NCBI GenBank assembly: GCA_023444055.1
Contig: JAEZRV010000053.1
Location: 1 to 48,938, forward strand
Source of the DNA: Bacillota bacterium
Lineage (GTDB): Bacteria; Bacillota; Clostridia; Acetivibrionales; DSM-1351
Direction of reading: 5' to 3'
DNA length: 48,938 nt
Each line of letters begins with the position of its first letter. Position 1 is the first letter of the stretch. Positions 18,877-30,122 of the stretch are shown here, piece after piece. A program made the position numbers and the translations under genes. The notes under the pieces are model-generated. The model saw only the letters and a list, made by a program, of their open reading frames with translations. It had not been told where the DNA came from and did not search any database.

Positions 18877-18944
18877 AAAAATACTCCCTTGCTCTATTAA
18901 AATATGCATAACTCTAACCATGCACAATTAGATTTTTTATAGTA

Positions 18945-21900
18945 TTATTGCAATTTCTCATTGATTAAATTCTTTAAATTATCAAGGTCTTTTATAGAAA
19001 GATCTTGATACAAAAAGTCACTAGGAGTGGCTTCTCTACCTTCCTTTTTAGTGCAATGATTTATTAGTGATACTAAGTGCTTCTTGTAATTATCTAAAAA
19101 TTCAACAATTGTTTTCTCAAAATAATGATTTTTGTTATAGTTAATAAATATCTGTAATTTATCACCAGAAACATACCCATATATTTCTACTTTGTAGGTT
19201 CTTTGTGCGTTTTCACTTATCAGCTCTCCAATGTAAGGGTGTGCTAAGCATACATCTCCTACACTTAGGCTTTGGTCAGACTGTCCTAAATAGTTGAAAC
19301 AAATTTCCGGTTCAAGTCTAAAATCTATAGGTTTTGTATTGGTTATTGGATTTAAATATTTGAGTATGCCATAACCAATACCTTTATTGGGGATTGTTCG
19401 TAATGTCTCTTTAACAAGTTTGATACATAAAGATAAATCTTCCTGTTCCAAATTAATAATTACTGGATATAAAGTAGTAAACCACCCAACAGTCCTGCTT
19501 ATATCAATATCTTCAATAATAGATTCTCTACCATGACCCTCCAAATTAATAAGAACTTTATCACTTTTAGTCCATTCACTTATAGCTAATGATAAAGCAG
19601 TAATTAAAAGGTCATTTATCTCTGTATTATAAGCATTATTAGCATCTTTTAGTAACAAACAAGTCTCCTTCTCAGATAATTCCACGGATAAAATGGCACT
19701 ATCCTTATATAAGTTCTTGTCAGATATTACATCTACTGGGAGTATTTCAATAACTGATTCTTCAATACCTTTCCAGTATTCCACTTCTTTTAACAGCTTC
19801 TTACTATTCGAATAATCTCTTAGCCTTTTTGCCCATTCCATATATGAACAAGTTTTCTTTTGAAAAATAATTTCTTGATTGTTCTTTGCATTTATATAGC
19901 CACTTTCAAAATCCTCTAGAATTATTCTCCACGATACTCCATCAACAATTAAGTGATGTATTGCTATCAACAAATAATCTCCCATAAGAGTTTTAAATAA
20001 CCCAATTTTAACTAATGGACCATTTGTCAAATCCATACTCTTTTGTAACTTATTAGCCACAATTTTCATTTTAACTTCAAGGTCATCACAATCCATCAGC
20101 TCTGTAACTACTACATCAAAAAGCTCTTGATTATTTCCCCTGTTATACTGGGAAACACCATCTGGCAAAATACTATAAACCATTCTTAAAGCATCGTGAT
20201 GTTCAACAATTTTTTCGAACACCTTATTTATAATAATTTCATCATAACCTTCCTTATTATGTAACATTATTGCCTGATTCCAGTGATGCATGTCAGCTAT
20301 TCTTCTGTTAAAAAACCAATTTTGTATAGGTGTTAACACTACATTCCCTTCACAAATTCCTTGTTCATTTTTTTCCTCATAACTTTCACATACATATAAA
20401 ATTTGCTCCTTTATTGTTGGGTATCTTAAAAACTCTTCAGGATTTAATCTCAAGTTAAGTTTGTTCAAGCGTGCCAAAACTTGAATTACTTTAATTGAAT
20501 CTCCACCCAATCTAAAGAAATTACTGTTTATTCCTATATTCTCAAAACCTAATACATCTCTCCAGATATCTAACATTTGTTTTTCAATATTACTTTGCGG
20601 TTCCTCATATTGATCATCTTGCATTTCACCCATATCTGGCAAAGGTAAAGCTTTTCTGTCTATTTTTCCATTTGGCGTTAGTGGCATGGTATCCAAAAAA
20701 ACAAAATATGTGGGTATCATATAATCTGGTAAACTATTTGCAAGAAATTCTCTTAAATCATGTGTTGATAATTCATTTTCAGCAATTATGTATCCACATA
20801 GGTACTTATTGCCATTGTGATCTAATCTATCTAAAACTAGTGCATCTAAAATTAATTCATGTTTTAAAAGGTAGGCCTCTATTTCTCCCAACTCTATTCT
20901 AAATCCTCTTATCTTAATCTGGTTATCAATTCTTCCTAAAAACTCAACATTACCATCAGGTAGCCACCTTGCCAGATCTCCTGTTCTGTAAGCTTTTTCA
21001 TTTAAAATTGATGGAATTTCAATAAATCTATCTTCTGTCAATTTAGGTGCATTAAAATATCCTTTTGCCAGACCAGTACCCGCAATATATAATTCTCCTT
21101 CAACTCCTACAGGTAATACCCTTTTATACTTATCTAGTATATATAATTGTGTATTGTAAATAGGTTTCCCTATAGGTACTGTTTTCATAGATTCAACTTC
21201 GTTTAAATCTATAATATATGATGAAGCAATGTCAGTACATTCAGTAGGTCCATACGTATTGACTATCTTTACGTTACAATTTGGAGAATTTAACCAAGGT
21301 TTTAGTAATTCTAAATTTATGGTCTCCCCTCCCAAAAACACATACTTTAGTGATTTTAGCAAACTAAATTCAGAATCACTATTTAGGTCAACCAATGGAT
21401 TAAATGCACTTGGTGTACAATTTAGCAAAGTAACCCTTTGTTTATCAATTACATTGGACATTTTTTTATAGTCAAAAAGACCTGTAGAAAATAAGCATAA
21501 CTTACCTCCCTTTATTAAGGAACAATACAAGTTTTTCTGGGCTAAATCAAAACTAGTAGGTGCAATAAGCAATACACAATCTTCCTCTGTAATCATAAAT
21601 TCTGTTGTATACCACTCCAATAAATTCATAAATGAACTTATTTTGATCTCAACGCCTTTAGGATTTCCAGTAGATCCTGAAGTATATAATACATACATAA
21701 GTCTTTCTGAATCGTATTTTATATTCAAATTGTTGGTATCTAAATCACTTCTATTTAATATATCTTCAATTACTAGTACATTTGTTTCATCAAAATCCTT
21801 GCTTTGCACCAATTTTTCTTGCGTTAATAAAATTTTTGTTCTGCTATTATTTAAGAGATATTGAATGCGTTCATTAGGATAGTTTGGGTCAATTGGAACA

Positions 21901-24900
21901 TATGCTCCTCCTGCTTTAAGGATTCCAAATATTCCAATTATCATCTCGCATGATCTCTCAACCATCACTCCTACAATAGAATTCTCCTTAACACCTATTT
22001 CTCTTAAATGATGTGCAACTTTATTTGCACTTTCATTCAACTCTTTATAAGTCATCATTTTTTCTTCAAAAATCAAAGCTGTATTGTATGGGGTATTGTA
22101 AACTTGTTCCTCAAATAACTCATGTATAGACTTATTCGAGTTATAAACAACTTTTTTATCGTTAAATTTGTTAAAAATTTGCTTTTTATCATCTTGATCT
22201 ACAAGTTCAATTTCACTTAGCTTTACTGAAGGATTATTCATTACTGTTTTTAGAATATGAATATAATACTTTTTAAATCTTTCTATTGTTTGTCGCGCAA
22301 AAAGTTTACTACAATACTCAAAGCAAAACTCAATTCCATCCATATTTTCGTTAGCTTCCAGTGTTATATCAAATTTTGAAGTTTTTTCTAAAGGCTCATA
22401 AGGTATGAAATTTAAATTATCAATTTTTATATCCGCTTTTTCTGTATTTTGAAGTACAAACATAACATCAAACAAAGGATTACGAGAAACATCTCTTTTT
22501 AAAGAAAGTTTCTCTATCAATTCCTCAAGCGGATAATCTGAATTTGCATATGCCTGTAGAGCATTTTTCTTTACACTCCTTAAAAATTCAATAAATGTTT
22601 TGTCTCCATCGATTTTGTTTCTGATAGCTATTGTGTTTACAAACATTCCAATTACTTCTTCAAATTTAATATTTTGTCTACCTGCAACAGGTGTGCCCAC
22701 TATTATGTCTTCTTGTCCGCTATGCATACTCAAAAGGATGACAAAGACCCCTAAAAGTCCCATATATAGTGTTGCTCCCTCTTTTGCAACTATCATTTTA
22801 AAATTCGACTTCATTTCCTCATTAATGAAAAATCTAAGTTTATCACCTTCGAAGTTCTGAACATGTTGCCTTTGAAAATCTAGTGGTAAATTAATTATTG
22901 GTATCTCGTCGGAAAAAATACTTAACCAATATTGTTCCTGCCTTTTGAGTGATTCAGAATTCAAAAGTTGTTTGTACCAATATATGTAATCATTGTATTG
23001 GTATTTCAAATCAGAGAGTTCCTTTCCTTTAAAGATTTCATTTATCTCTTTAATTAAAATACTTTTCGAAGTATGATCTGCGATAATATGATGAACGTCT
23101 ATAAGTAAAAAATATTTCTCTTTCTGTAACTCTATTAAACGTACTCTTAATAATGGAGCATTACTTAAATCAAATGGCTCAATAAAGTTATTTACAATGT
23201 CTTCTAAATCCATTGTATTCCCTTTTAAATAATCCATTTTAAATTCCACGATTTTGTTAATTTTTTGCATAAATTTATTTTCTCTGATTTCAAATGATGT
23301 TCTTAAAGCATCGTGTCGTTTAATTATCTTTTCAAAAGTTTGCTCTAGCTTATCCTTTTCAAGTTTTCCTTCTACTATGTAAAAGATTTGATTATTATAT
23401 GCAGTGCTCTTCTCGTCCATCTTTTGTAGCACAAAGAGTCTTTTTTGTGCAGATGATAACGGATAACAGTCCTCTATTTTCTCATCTTGTAGGGATATAT
23501 TTAGATGGTTAGATAAACTTATTTCTTGATGTGTTTCATATTGCGAACCTTCTGATTTTATTCCACCTTCAATAGTATGTAGTAATACCTGATTACTGTT
23601 AAGATAAAACATATTTTCTATTTTACTAAAATCAATTTCACCAATAGAGCATAGTCCAATGTTTGTTAATTGCGCTGCTTGTGTCAGTGTCGCAACCATA
23701 ATTCCAGTTTCTATGCATGCATAATAATACCCCATAGTCCCATATATAGGCATATTTACATCTGAGTTGTAAATTAGGAATGTTGAAAAAGCAGAAGATG
23801 TAAATATTGATTTATTTCTATAGTAATAGGCATCTTGGGTTATTTTACAATCATCATTTATTAAAACAATACTATTATCAATAGGATTATAGTAATATAA
23901 GCCTTCTCCAATATTTTCAACCCTATCAGCTTTAATATAAATATATACATCAATAGGATAAAGGCCACCAGCACTTGCATAAAAATAACTTATTTTTTCT
24001 CCATCTCTTATTTGTTTGAAAATTGAAAGAAACTTAGAAAAATCCTCAAAGGATATCTCTTTTTCCTCATCGAATTTTCTATATGACTGCCTTTTACATA
24101 TATGTTCAGGGAACTCAATATTTCTATTTAACTCTATTTTTCGTATTTCATTGTGAGAATTTTCTCTGTTTAATTGCATACGTTTAAATTCATTATATTC
24201 TTCTGAATTATTTATCATTTCTTCATTATTAGATTTAGTTAGTATGATTTGCTGTGAAGAAAATAACTCTTGAGGATTTAATAATGAACTAACTAGAACT
24301 CTATTTTCTATAAGCTGAACAGTTAGCTCTAGAATTTTATCATGCAAATCGTTCTCAAATTCACTTATCAGTTCCTTAATTGTTATACCCTTTTGTACAA
24401 TAAAATAATATTTTGTAAATAAATTTATAGGTAGTATACTGTAATAGTTTTTATCTATTAGTATACCTTTTTCAGTTTCCTCCCATTGCATAATTGGTGA
24501 CCAAAATATAAATTTATCATTCGTTGGTTTTTCTACTGTAAAATCGTCTTGATTCACTAAAATCATTTTACAGATTTGAGCTATTGTTGGCTCTGTAAAG
24601 AAATTTCTAATAGGTACTTTTACATTAAATTCCCTCTCAATACGATTTATAATTTTCTGCGCTTGTAATGAATCTCCACCTAAATCGAAAAAATTATCAT
24701 CTATACTTATTCTCTCATTTCCTAAAACTTCCATCCATATTTTAGCGACACTCTTTTCTACCTCATTTGAAGGTGCAACAAATTCAGCCATTGTATCAAT
24801 ATTTCGGTCTGGCTCAGGAAGAATCTTCTTATTAACCTTTCCATTAGAAGACAATGGTATTTTATCTAGTTTTACAAAGTATTTTGGAATCATATAATTT

Positions 24901-27900
24901 GGTAGTTTTTGTGATAAAAAAGACCTCAAGTCACTATTATTAATCTCATCCACTGATACCAAATATGCACACAAATATTTCTTACCATTTTGATCAAAAC
25001 GATCTATCACTACTGCATTTTTAACATTATTATATTCTAGTAGCCATTTCTCAATTTCTCCTAGTTCTATTCGGTATCCATTAATTTTTACCTGAAAATC
25101 TTTTCTTCCTAAGAATTCAACATACCCATCTTTTTGTAAAATTCCATAGTCTCCTGTTCTATATATATATCCATATATAGGATGATTAATAAATGATTTT
25201 CTTGTTTTTTCACTATCATTCATATACCCTTGAGCTACGCCTAACCCACCTATGAATATTTCTCCTTGTATTCCTATAGGACATAAACACATGTCATAAT
25301 TAAGTATATAAATTTTTTGGTTTGCTAATGGCATCCCATATGGAATACTCTTCCACGACATATCAACTTTTTCTATGGGATAATAAATCGACCATATAGA
25401 TGCTTCAGTAGCTCCACCGAGACTAATTACATCTGCATGATTGAAATGTTTTTTTATTTTATTAGGTAAATTTACAGGTATCCAGTCTCCACTCAATAGC
25501 GCAAGACGTAGGCTATAGTTTATAAACTCCTCCGATACATTATCTAATAGCATATCCATTATGGCAGGTACAGAATTCCATACAGTAATTTTCTTTTCTT
25601 CAAGCATTCTCTCCAAATTACTTACATCTCGTTGATCTGGAAGTAAAACTAATATAGCTCCTGTGCTTAAAGAACCAAAAATGTCATATACTGATAAATC
25701 AAAACACATAGAAGAAATACCAAGAATTCTATCTTCCTCATTAACCCCAAATTTCTTGTTTATATCAATTATAGTATTTACCGCTGCAGCATGACTTATC
25801 ATTACACCCTTTGGAGCTCCTGTGCTTCCTGATGTGTATATAACATAAGCTAGATCATTTACTTCATTTATATTATTTATTTTAATAACTGGATATCTAG
25901 TAACCTCTGAACATTTGTATAAATCGGGTTGAAGAAGCATTTTACATTGGCTATTAGAAAGTATGTAAGTTTTTCTTTCTTCTGGGTATTCAGGCTCTAT
26001 TGGGACATAAGCCGCACCAGATTTTAATATACCCAAAATATTAATAATACTGCCAAACGTACGCTCTACATAAACACCTATTAAATCATTACGTCCAATA
26101 CCTTTGTTTTTAAGATAATGTGCGATCTGATTGGATTTACTATCTAAATCTTCATAAGTTAAAATTTCATCATTACAAATTAAAGAAATATTTTTAGGTG
26201 TTTTCTTACATTGTTCCACGAAAAGATTATGAAGTAAAGTAGGTCTAATTTCTTCTTCAGTTTCATTATATCTGTCTATTACTATTTGGTCATTTCTTGT
26301 TGGAATAAATAAAAAATCATCTGAACTTTTTAAGAATGAAGTTATTAACTCAATATATTGCTCAAACATAGCATTAATATCATCATTATCAAATAATTCT
26401 TCCACATAATCCCACGATATATATAACTCTCCATCATTCTCTAATACCTGATTATCTAAATAAACTTGTGAAGTCTGACTAACAGCATATTCTATCTCTC
26501 CAATATCATTCCAACTATTCTTTTGATAATCAAAAAGTAAGCTTGTAAAGACTATAGGCATTACAGCTTTCTTAGATAATTCATTTCGTTTTGCTAACTC
26601 TCTAATAACTGCTACGCCATCATAATGACGCTGTTGTAAAGCTTCAAAGAGCTTGCTTTGAACGTATTTAGCCTTATTAATGAAATTATCTTTGGGCATT
26701 TCTAATCCTAAAAGAATAACTGATGTGAAATCACCAATAACTTTATTAACATCCTCGTGAAAAGGATAGCGGTTGAAAGCAGTTAAATTTATTGTTAAGT
26801 TTTTTTGGTTACTCCAATATGATAATATCTGTGCATATGCTGTACACAATAACGCTGAAGGCGTTATTCTACTTTCAAGAGCTTTTTTCTTTATTTCAGA
26901 CCATAAGCTACCATTAATAATCTTGTTTAATCTTTTAAACCTAGGTTTTAAAACATTCTCTGGTTTCCCCTTTAGTGGTAGTAAAGGGAAACTTGGAATA
27001 TTATCGATTTTATTTAACCAAAACTCTTTATCATCCTTATAAATTTTAGAATTTGTTAGTTCTCCGCAAGCTAAAACATAATCTCTAAACGAAAATTCTA
27101 ACTCAGTATCATCAAGATTACTTCCTTTATAAAACTCAACCAACTCACTACCAAATATCTGTATACTTGCACCATCTGCAATTAACATATCTATGTTTAT
27201 AAATAGGTAGTTTTGAGTATCAGAAATTTTAATCGCACAGATCTCAAACAATGGCCACTTATCTACTTCAAACATGTACTGCGACATTCTTTCTCTTTTT
27301 TCCATAATTTTTGCAGATATATCTTTTTTATCAGCACTGCTTAAATCCAATACAGCTATTTTATATTCAGGTGTGACACATAAAATGTTTTGCTGACCAT
27401 CTTTCGAAAACACGGCTCTCAACATAGGATGTCGCTTAATAATTTTATTTATACCATCATTAAGTCTATTAATATCGAAAGAAGTTTTTATTTCCATATA
27501 ATAGTGTGTAGATACCCCTCCAATTTCGAAGCTAGTGTCTCTGCCTAGCAAATAAGCTGACTGTATATCGGTTAATGGAAATGGGTCATACATTTGTTGT
27601 TTATTAGGTTCTATAGCTGGATATATATTCTGGTAAAGTAATCCTGTATAATTCTTAACAAAGTCTGCTAGTTTACCTACTGTATTAAGCTCCATTAAGT
27701 CCTTAAAACTAATCTCTATATTAAATTCCTTACTGATTTTTGCTATTATTTGCATAGAAGTAATTGAATTGATACCATATTCAAACAAATCATTTTCCAA
27801 TCCAATGTTATCAACCATCAGTATGGTTTTGAATATTTCTACGAGTTTCAACTCTATTTCAGATAAATTATTGTCTATTTGTTTAAGCTGTTTTTCTAAA

Positions 27901-29600
27901 ATTGTGTTCAATTCATTTATAATAGACTTATATTCGCCATTTTGATACAATTCAGCTAATCTATATCTTTGTACTTTACCACTAGTTGTTTTAGGTATTT
28001 TCCTGATAGGAATAATGTTTTGAACATCTATACCTAAATTTAAACTCAATAATTTTTTTAATTTATATATATATGGAACAAACTCTTCAATGCTTCCTTT
28101 GAATAAAACAAATAAGCCAACTTCTTCTAAATTGGTTTTATGATTTTGTATCCCACATGCCACAACCTCCCCAAAAGAGAACAGCCCATCATTCTCAACA
28201 ATACGTTCTATATCATGTGGGTAATAATTTTGACCATTAATAAAAATTATGTCTTTTTCTCTTCCCGTAACTACAAGACGTCTATCCCTAATAAATCCTA
28301 GATCGCCAGTATTTAACCAGCCATCCTCTGTTATAACTTTTTGTGTTTCATATATATTATTGTAATATCCAGAAGTTACATTTTTGCCTTTAATTTGAAT
28401 GATTCCTATAGTCCCATCCTCTAATTCATTATTATCAGAATCACAGATTTTTATTGAACAGTTATCTACAGGATACCCTACATCAACAAATGTTGAAACT
28501 CTATCTTTATGACTACTTATTTTTGCTGCTTGCCCTAAAGAAATACTATCACGATCTAAATCTATAGATATAAACTCCTCATAAATTGGTGGAAAAGTAA
28601 CGGCTAAACTTGATTCAGCTAAACCATAGACTGGGAACATACAATTTCTTTTAAGATTGTGCTGCTCCATTGCATTTAAGAACTCATTACACGTGTTTGC
28701 AGATATCGGTTCTGCTCCATTAAAAATTATCCGCACGCTAGATAAATCAAATTCATGAGACTGTCCTCGTTTATAACTTTTAAGGAAGTAGTTATATCCA
28801 AAATTCGGGGACGAAAGGATGGTAAGTTTATGTTCCCATGCTTTTATTAACCATAAAATAGGTCTTCTAATAAAAAGTGAAGTAGGCAAGATAAATTGAT
28901 TAATACCTGCACACAATGGTACTAAGTGGAATCCTATTAAGCCCATATCATGCGTAAGTGGCATCCAACTTAATGTAGAATCCTCTTGATTCATTCTAAT
29001 TCCTTTAATTATTGCTTTGATGTTAGTAATCAAATTTTCATGAGTTAAAACAACACCCTTGGGGTTTCCAGTAGAACCCGATGAAAATTGAATAAAGGCA
29101 ATATCATTTCCTGAAGGATTGTAAATAGCAACATTTTCATCTGATTGCTCTATTTCCTCAATATCATTAGTAAATAATAAATTCCTTCTTATTTTCTCCA
29201 AAACATGGAGATTTTGTTTTTCTGAAAAATCCTCAATTTGATTAAATATACTTTTTTCTATAATTAAATGTGGTCTATTTAATAAATCTAATATCTTAAA
29301 AAGCTTAAGTTTATGTTCTTGATTGTTTCCAATATTAACAGGTATCGGAATTATCCCACCTAATATAGCAGCCCAAAAAATCGGAATAAACATTTCGTTG
29401 TCACTAATATACAGTACTAATTCATCTCCAGGTTTTAGCCCTTTTATTTTAAATGTATTTAATATTCTTACAGCTTTAGAATATAAACACTTATATGAAC
29501 AAAATTTTTCATCCTTCTCTCCGTTAACAAATGTTATACCCTTATCAGCAATATCTGCTTTTAATTGAATTAATTCTATTAGATTATTATAATTTATCAT
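18945..29600 (-). CDS. NRPS subunit 1: FAAL-ACP-Cy-A(Cys)-PCP-Ox-C-A-PCP-E
   Basis: 3551 aa, first gene of the operon. Residues 1-590 are a fatty-acyl-AMP ligase-like domain (FSSGSTGNPKGV, MPLTHDMGLIGFHL). An ACP follows (GINSIT, S612). About 690-1120 is a heterocyclisation domain with the exact DxxxxDxxS motif (D804, D809, S812). The A domain (about 1140-1610) has code DLYNLSLIWK, the standard Cys code. PCP S1644. About 1690-2030 is a SagB/nitroreductase-type oxidase. The next C domain has HHIIADH (H2170) with the motif Gly replaced by His. The second A domain (D235-equivalent D2685) has code DLKNFGTDIK, unassigned. PCP GGDSIK (S3035). Last is an epimerisation domain (HHLIVDG at H3215, EGHGRE, FNYLGQ). 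Its tail (TPSDFLYQDLSIKDLDNL) is a COM-donor. Expected output: acyl-thiazole linked to a D-residue. Confidence 0.95.
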   Translation of the reverse strand: MINYNNLIELIQLKADIADKGITFVNGEKDEKFCSYKCLYSKAVRILNTFKIKGLKPGDELVLYISDNEMFIPIFWAAILGGIIPIPVNIGNNQEHKLKLFKILDLLNRPHLIIEKSIFNQIEDFSEKQNLHVLEKIRRNLLFTNDIEEIEQSDENVAIYNPSGNDIAFIQFSSGSTGNPKGVVLTHENLITNIKAIIKGIRMNQEDSTLSWMPLTHDMGLIGFHLVPLCAGINQFILPTSLFIRRPILWLIKAWEHKLTILSSPNFGYNYFLKSYKRGQSHEFDLSSVRIIFNGAEPISANTCNEFLNAMEQHNLKRNCMFPVYGLAESSLAVTFPPIYEEFISIDLDRDSISLGQAAKISSHKDRVSTFVDVGYPVDNCSIKICDSDNNELEDGTIGIIQIKGKNVTSGYYNNIYETQKVITEDGWLNTGDLGFIRDRRLVVTGREKDIIFINGQNYYPHDIERIVENDGLFSFGEVVACGIQNHKTNLEEVGLFVLFKGSIEEFVPYIYKLKKLLSLNLGIDVQNIIPIRKIPKTTSGKVQRYRLAELYQNGEYKSIINELNTILEKQLKQIDNNLSEIELKLVEIFKTILMVDNIGLENDLFEYGINSITSMQIIAKISKEFNIEISFKDLMELNTVGKLADFVKNYTGLLYQNIYPAIEPNKQQMYDPFPLTDIQSAYLLGRDTSFEIGGVSTHYYMEIKTSFDINRLNDGINKIIKRHPMLRAVFSKDGQQNILCVTPEYKIAVLDLSSADKKDISAKIMEKRERMSQYMFEVDKWPLFEICAIKISDTQNYLFINIDMLIADGASIQIFGSELVEFYKGSNLDDTELEFSFRDYVLACGELTNSKIYKDDKEFWLNKIDNIPSFPLLPLKGKPENVLKPRFKRLNKIINGSLWSEIKKKALESRITPSALLCTAYAQILSYWSNQKNLTINLTAFNRYPFHEDVNKVIGDFTSVILLGLEMPKDNFINKAKYVQSKLFEALQQRHYDGVAVIRELAKRNELSKKAVMPIVFTSLLFDYQKNSWNDIGEIEYAVSQTSQVYLDNQVLENDGELYISWDYVEELFDNDDINAMFEQYIELITSFLKSSDDFLFIPTRNDQIVIDRYNETEEEIRPTLLHNLFVEQCKKTPKNISLICNDEILTYEDLDSKSNQIAHYLKNKGIGRNDLIGVYVERTFGSIINILGILKSGAAYVPIEPEYPEERKTYILSNSQCKMLLQPDLYKCSEVTRYPVIKINNINEVNDLAYVIYTSGSTGAPKGVMISHAAAVNTIIDINKKFGVNEEDRILGISSMCFDLSVYDIFGSLSTGAILVLLPDQRDVSNLERMLEEKKITVWNSVPAIMDMLLDNVSEEFINYSLRLALLSGDWIPVNLPNKIKKHFNHADVISLGGATEASIWSIYYPIEKVDMSWKSIPYGMPLANQKIYILNYDMCLCPIGIQGEIFIGGLGVAQGYMNDSEKTRKSFINHPIYGYIYRTGDYGILQKDGYVEFLGRKDFQVKINGYRIELGEIEKWLLEYNNVKNAVVIDRFDQNGKKYLCAYLVSVDEINNSDLRSFLSQKLPNYMIPKYFVKLDKIPLSSNGKVNKKILPEPDRNIDTMAEFVAPSNEVEKSVAKIWMEVLGNERISIDDNFFDLGGDSLQAQKIINRIEREFNVKVPIRNFFTEPTIAQICKMILVNQDDFTVEKPTNDKFIFWSPIMQWEETEKGILIDKNYYSILPINLFTKYYFIVQKGITIKELISEFENDLHDKILELTVQLIENRVLVSSLLNPQELFSSQQIILTKSNNEEMINNSEEYNEFKRMQLNRENSHNEIRKIELNRNIEFPEHICKRQSYRKFDEEKEISFEDFSKFLSIFKQIRDGEKISYFYASAGGLYPIDVYIYIKADRVENIGEGLYYYNPIDNSIVLINDDCKITQDAYYYRNKSIFTSSAFSTFLIYNSDVNMPIYGTMGYYYACIETGIMVATLTQAAQLTNIGLCSIGEIDFSKIENMFYLNSNQVLLHTIEGGIKSEGSQYETHQEISLSNHLNISLQDEKIEDCYPLSSAQKRLFVLQKMDEKSTAYNNQIFYIVEGKLEKDKLEQTFEKIIKRHDALRTSFEIRENKFMQKINKIVEFKMDYLKGNTMDLEDIVNNFIEPFDLSNAPLLRVRLIELQKEKYFLLIDVHHIIADHTSKSILIKEINEIFKGKELSDLKYQYNDYIYWYKQLLNSESLKRQEQYWLSIFSDEIPIINLPLDFQRQHVQNFEGDKLRFFINEEMKSNFKMIVAKEGATLYMGLLGVFVILLSMHSGQEDIIVGTPVAGRQNIKFEEVIGMFVNTIAIRNKIDGDKTFIEFLRSVKKNALQAYANSDYPLEELIEKLSLKRDVSRNPLFDVMFVLQNTEKADIKIDNLNFIPYEPLEKTSKFDITLEANENMDGIEFCFEYCSKLFARQTIERFKKYYIHILKTVMNNPSVKLSEIELVDQDDKKQIFNKFNDKKVVYNSNKSIHELFEEQVYNTPYNTALIFEEKMMTYKELNESANKVAHHLREIGVKENSIVGVMVERSCEMIIGIFGILKAGGAYVPIDPNYPNERIQYLLNNSRTKILLTQEKLVQSKDFDETNVLVIEDILNRSDLDTNNLNIKYDSERLMYVLYTSGSTGNPKGVEIKISSFMNLLEWYTTEFMITEEDCVLLIAPTSFDLAQKNLYCSLIKGGKLCLFSTGLFDYKKMSNVIDKQRVTLLNCTPSAFNPLVDLNSDSEFSLLKSLKYVFLGGETINLELLKPWLNSPNCNVKIVNTYGPTECTDIASSYIIDLNEVESMKTVPIGKPIYNTQLYILDKYKRVLPVGVEGELYIAGTGLAKGYFNAPKLTEDRFIEIPSILNEKAYRTGDLARWLPDGNVEFLGRIDNQIKIRGFRIELGEIEAYLLKHELILDALVLDRLDHNGNKYLCGYIIAENELSTHDLREFLANSLPDYMIPTYFVFLDTMPLTPNGKIDRKALPLPDMGEMQDDQYEEPQSNIEKQMLDIWRDVLGFENIGINSNFFRLGGDSIKVIQVLARLNKLNLRLNPEEFLRYPTIKEQILYVCESYEEKNEQGICEGNVVLTPIQNWFFNRRIADMHHWNQAIMLHNKEGYDEIIINKVFEKIVEHHDALRMVYSILPDGVSQYNRGNNQELFDVVVTELMDCDDLEVKMKIVANKLQKSMDLTNGPLVKIGLFKTLMGDYLLIAIHHLIVDGVSWRIILEDFESGYINAKNNQEIIFQKKTCSYMEWAKRLRDYSNSKKLLKEVEYWKGIEESVIEILPVDVISDKNLYKDSAILSVELSEKETCLLLKDANNAYNTEINDLLITALSLAISEWTKSDKVLINLEGHGRESIIEDIDISRTVGWFTTLYPVIINLEQEDLSLCIKLVKETLRTIPNKGIGYGILKYLNPITNTKPIDFRLEPEICFNYLGQSDQSLSVGDVCLAHPYIGELISENAQRTYKVEIYGYVSGDKLQIFINYNKNHYFEKTIVEFLDNYKKHLVSLINHCTKKEGREATPSDFLYQDLSIKDLDNLKNLINEKLQ
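23520..24530 (-). other. SagB-type FMN oxidase domain within NRPS subunit 1
   Basis: Residues about 1690-2030, between the Cys PCP and the next C domain. The signature CKRQSYRKFDEEKEISF and YASAGGLYPIDVYIYIK, then GYYYACIETGIMVATLTQAAQ, are those of SagB/McbC-like flavin oxidases that convert thiazolines to thiazoles in peptide natural products. Its place after A-PCP matches stand-alone NRPS Ox domains such as that of BlmIII. With Cy and a Cys code in the same module, thiazole formation is the simplest reading. Confidence 0.85.
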
Positions 29601-30122
29601 TTGTTCGCCCTCGTTAATAATTAGTGTATAATGCTCTTAAATATATTTTTAAAATTTAAGCATAACAAAGAAATTAAACCCTTCAATCATCTTATTGTAA
29701 GTATTTTTATGTATTTAATAACCATTCTAAACACAATATTACTTATTTTACTAAATGATGCTTTAATCATTCTCTGTATTATAGTTCATATGTATTATTT
29801 ATGTCAATATACTATAATTATGTTTTTATTTCCATAAATTTGTATATATTTTTCTTTACATATATTGAATTATTATGTATAATTTCAAATAATGTTTTAT
29901 TCACTATATTATTACATAAACAAAGGTTTTGACAATAAATGGTTCCACTATTAGTAGTCTTTGCTTTTATTTCCAATCCCCCCCTAAATATGCTCAAGGT
30001 ACATGCCCATTTAATTATATTAAATTCTTTGCAATAGTAACTTCCGTTGCACCATTAATATCCGCTGTTACAAATTCATAAAATACATTGTTTTTATAAT
30101 ATGTTTCCATTTTTTATATTAG
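29601..30122. other. Divergent intergenic region upstream of the NRPS operon
   Basis: About 520 very AT-rich bases. The NRPS operon start has GAGGG about 8 nt before its ATG (minus strand). A minus-strand -10-like TATACA near 29625 has only a weak TTTAAA-like -35. The right part (from about 29967) is the 5' flank of the duplicated secreted-protein unit. An apparent 68-aa hydrophobic reading frame at 29631-29837 looks like an artefact of AT-rich sequence. Confidence 0.4.

Noticed and set aside
18877..18927. N-terminal extension of NRPS subunit 2 (MCMVRVMHILIEQ)
   Set aside because: No ribosome site precedes 18927, while AGGGAG is well placed for 18876, and the shorter N-terminus fits a COM-acceptor.
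29631..29837. A 68-aa hydrophobic reading frame upstream of the NRPS operon
   Set aside because: It starts within the NRPS leader, has no ribosome site, and its Leu/Ile-rich content is what AT-rich DNA gives by chance.
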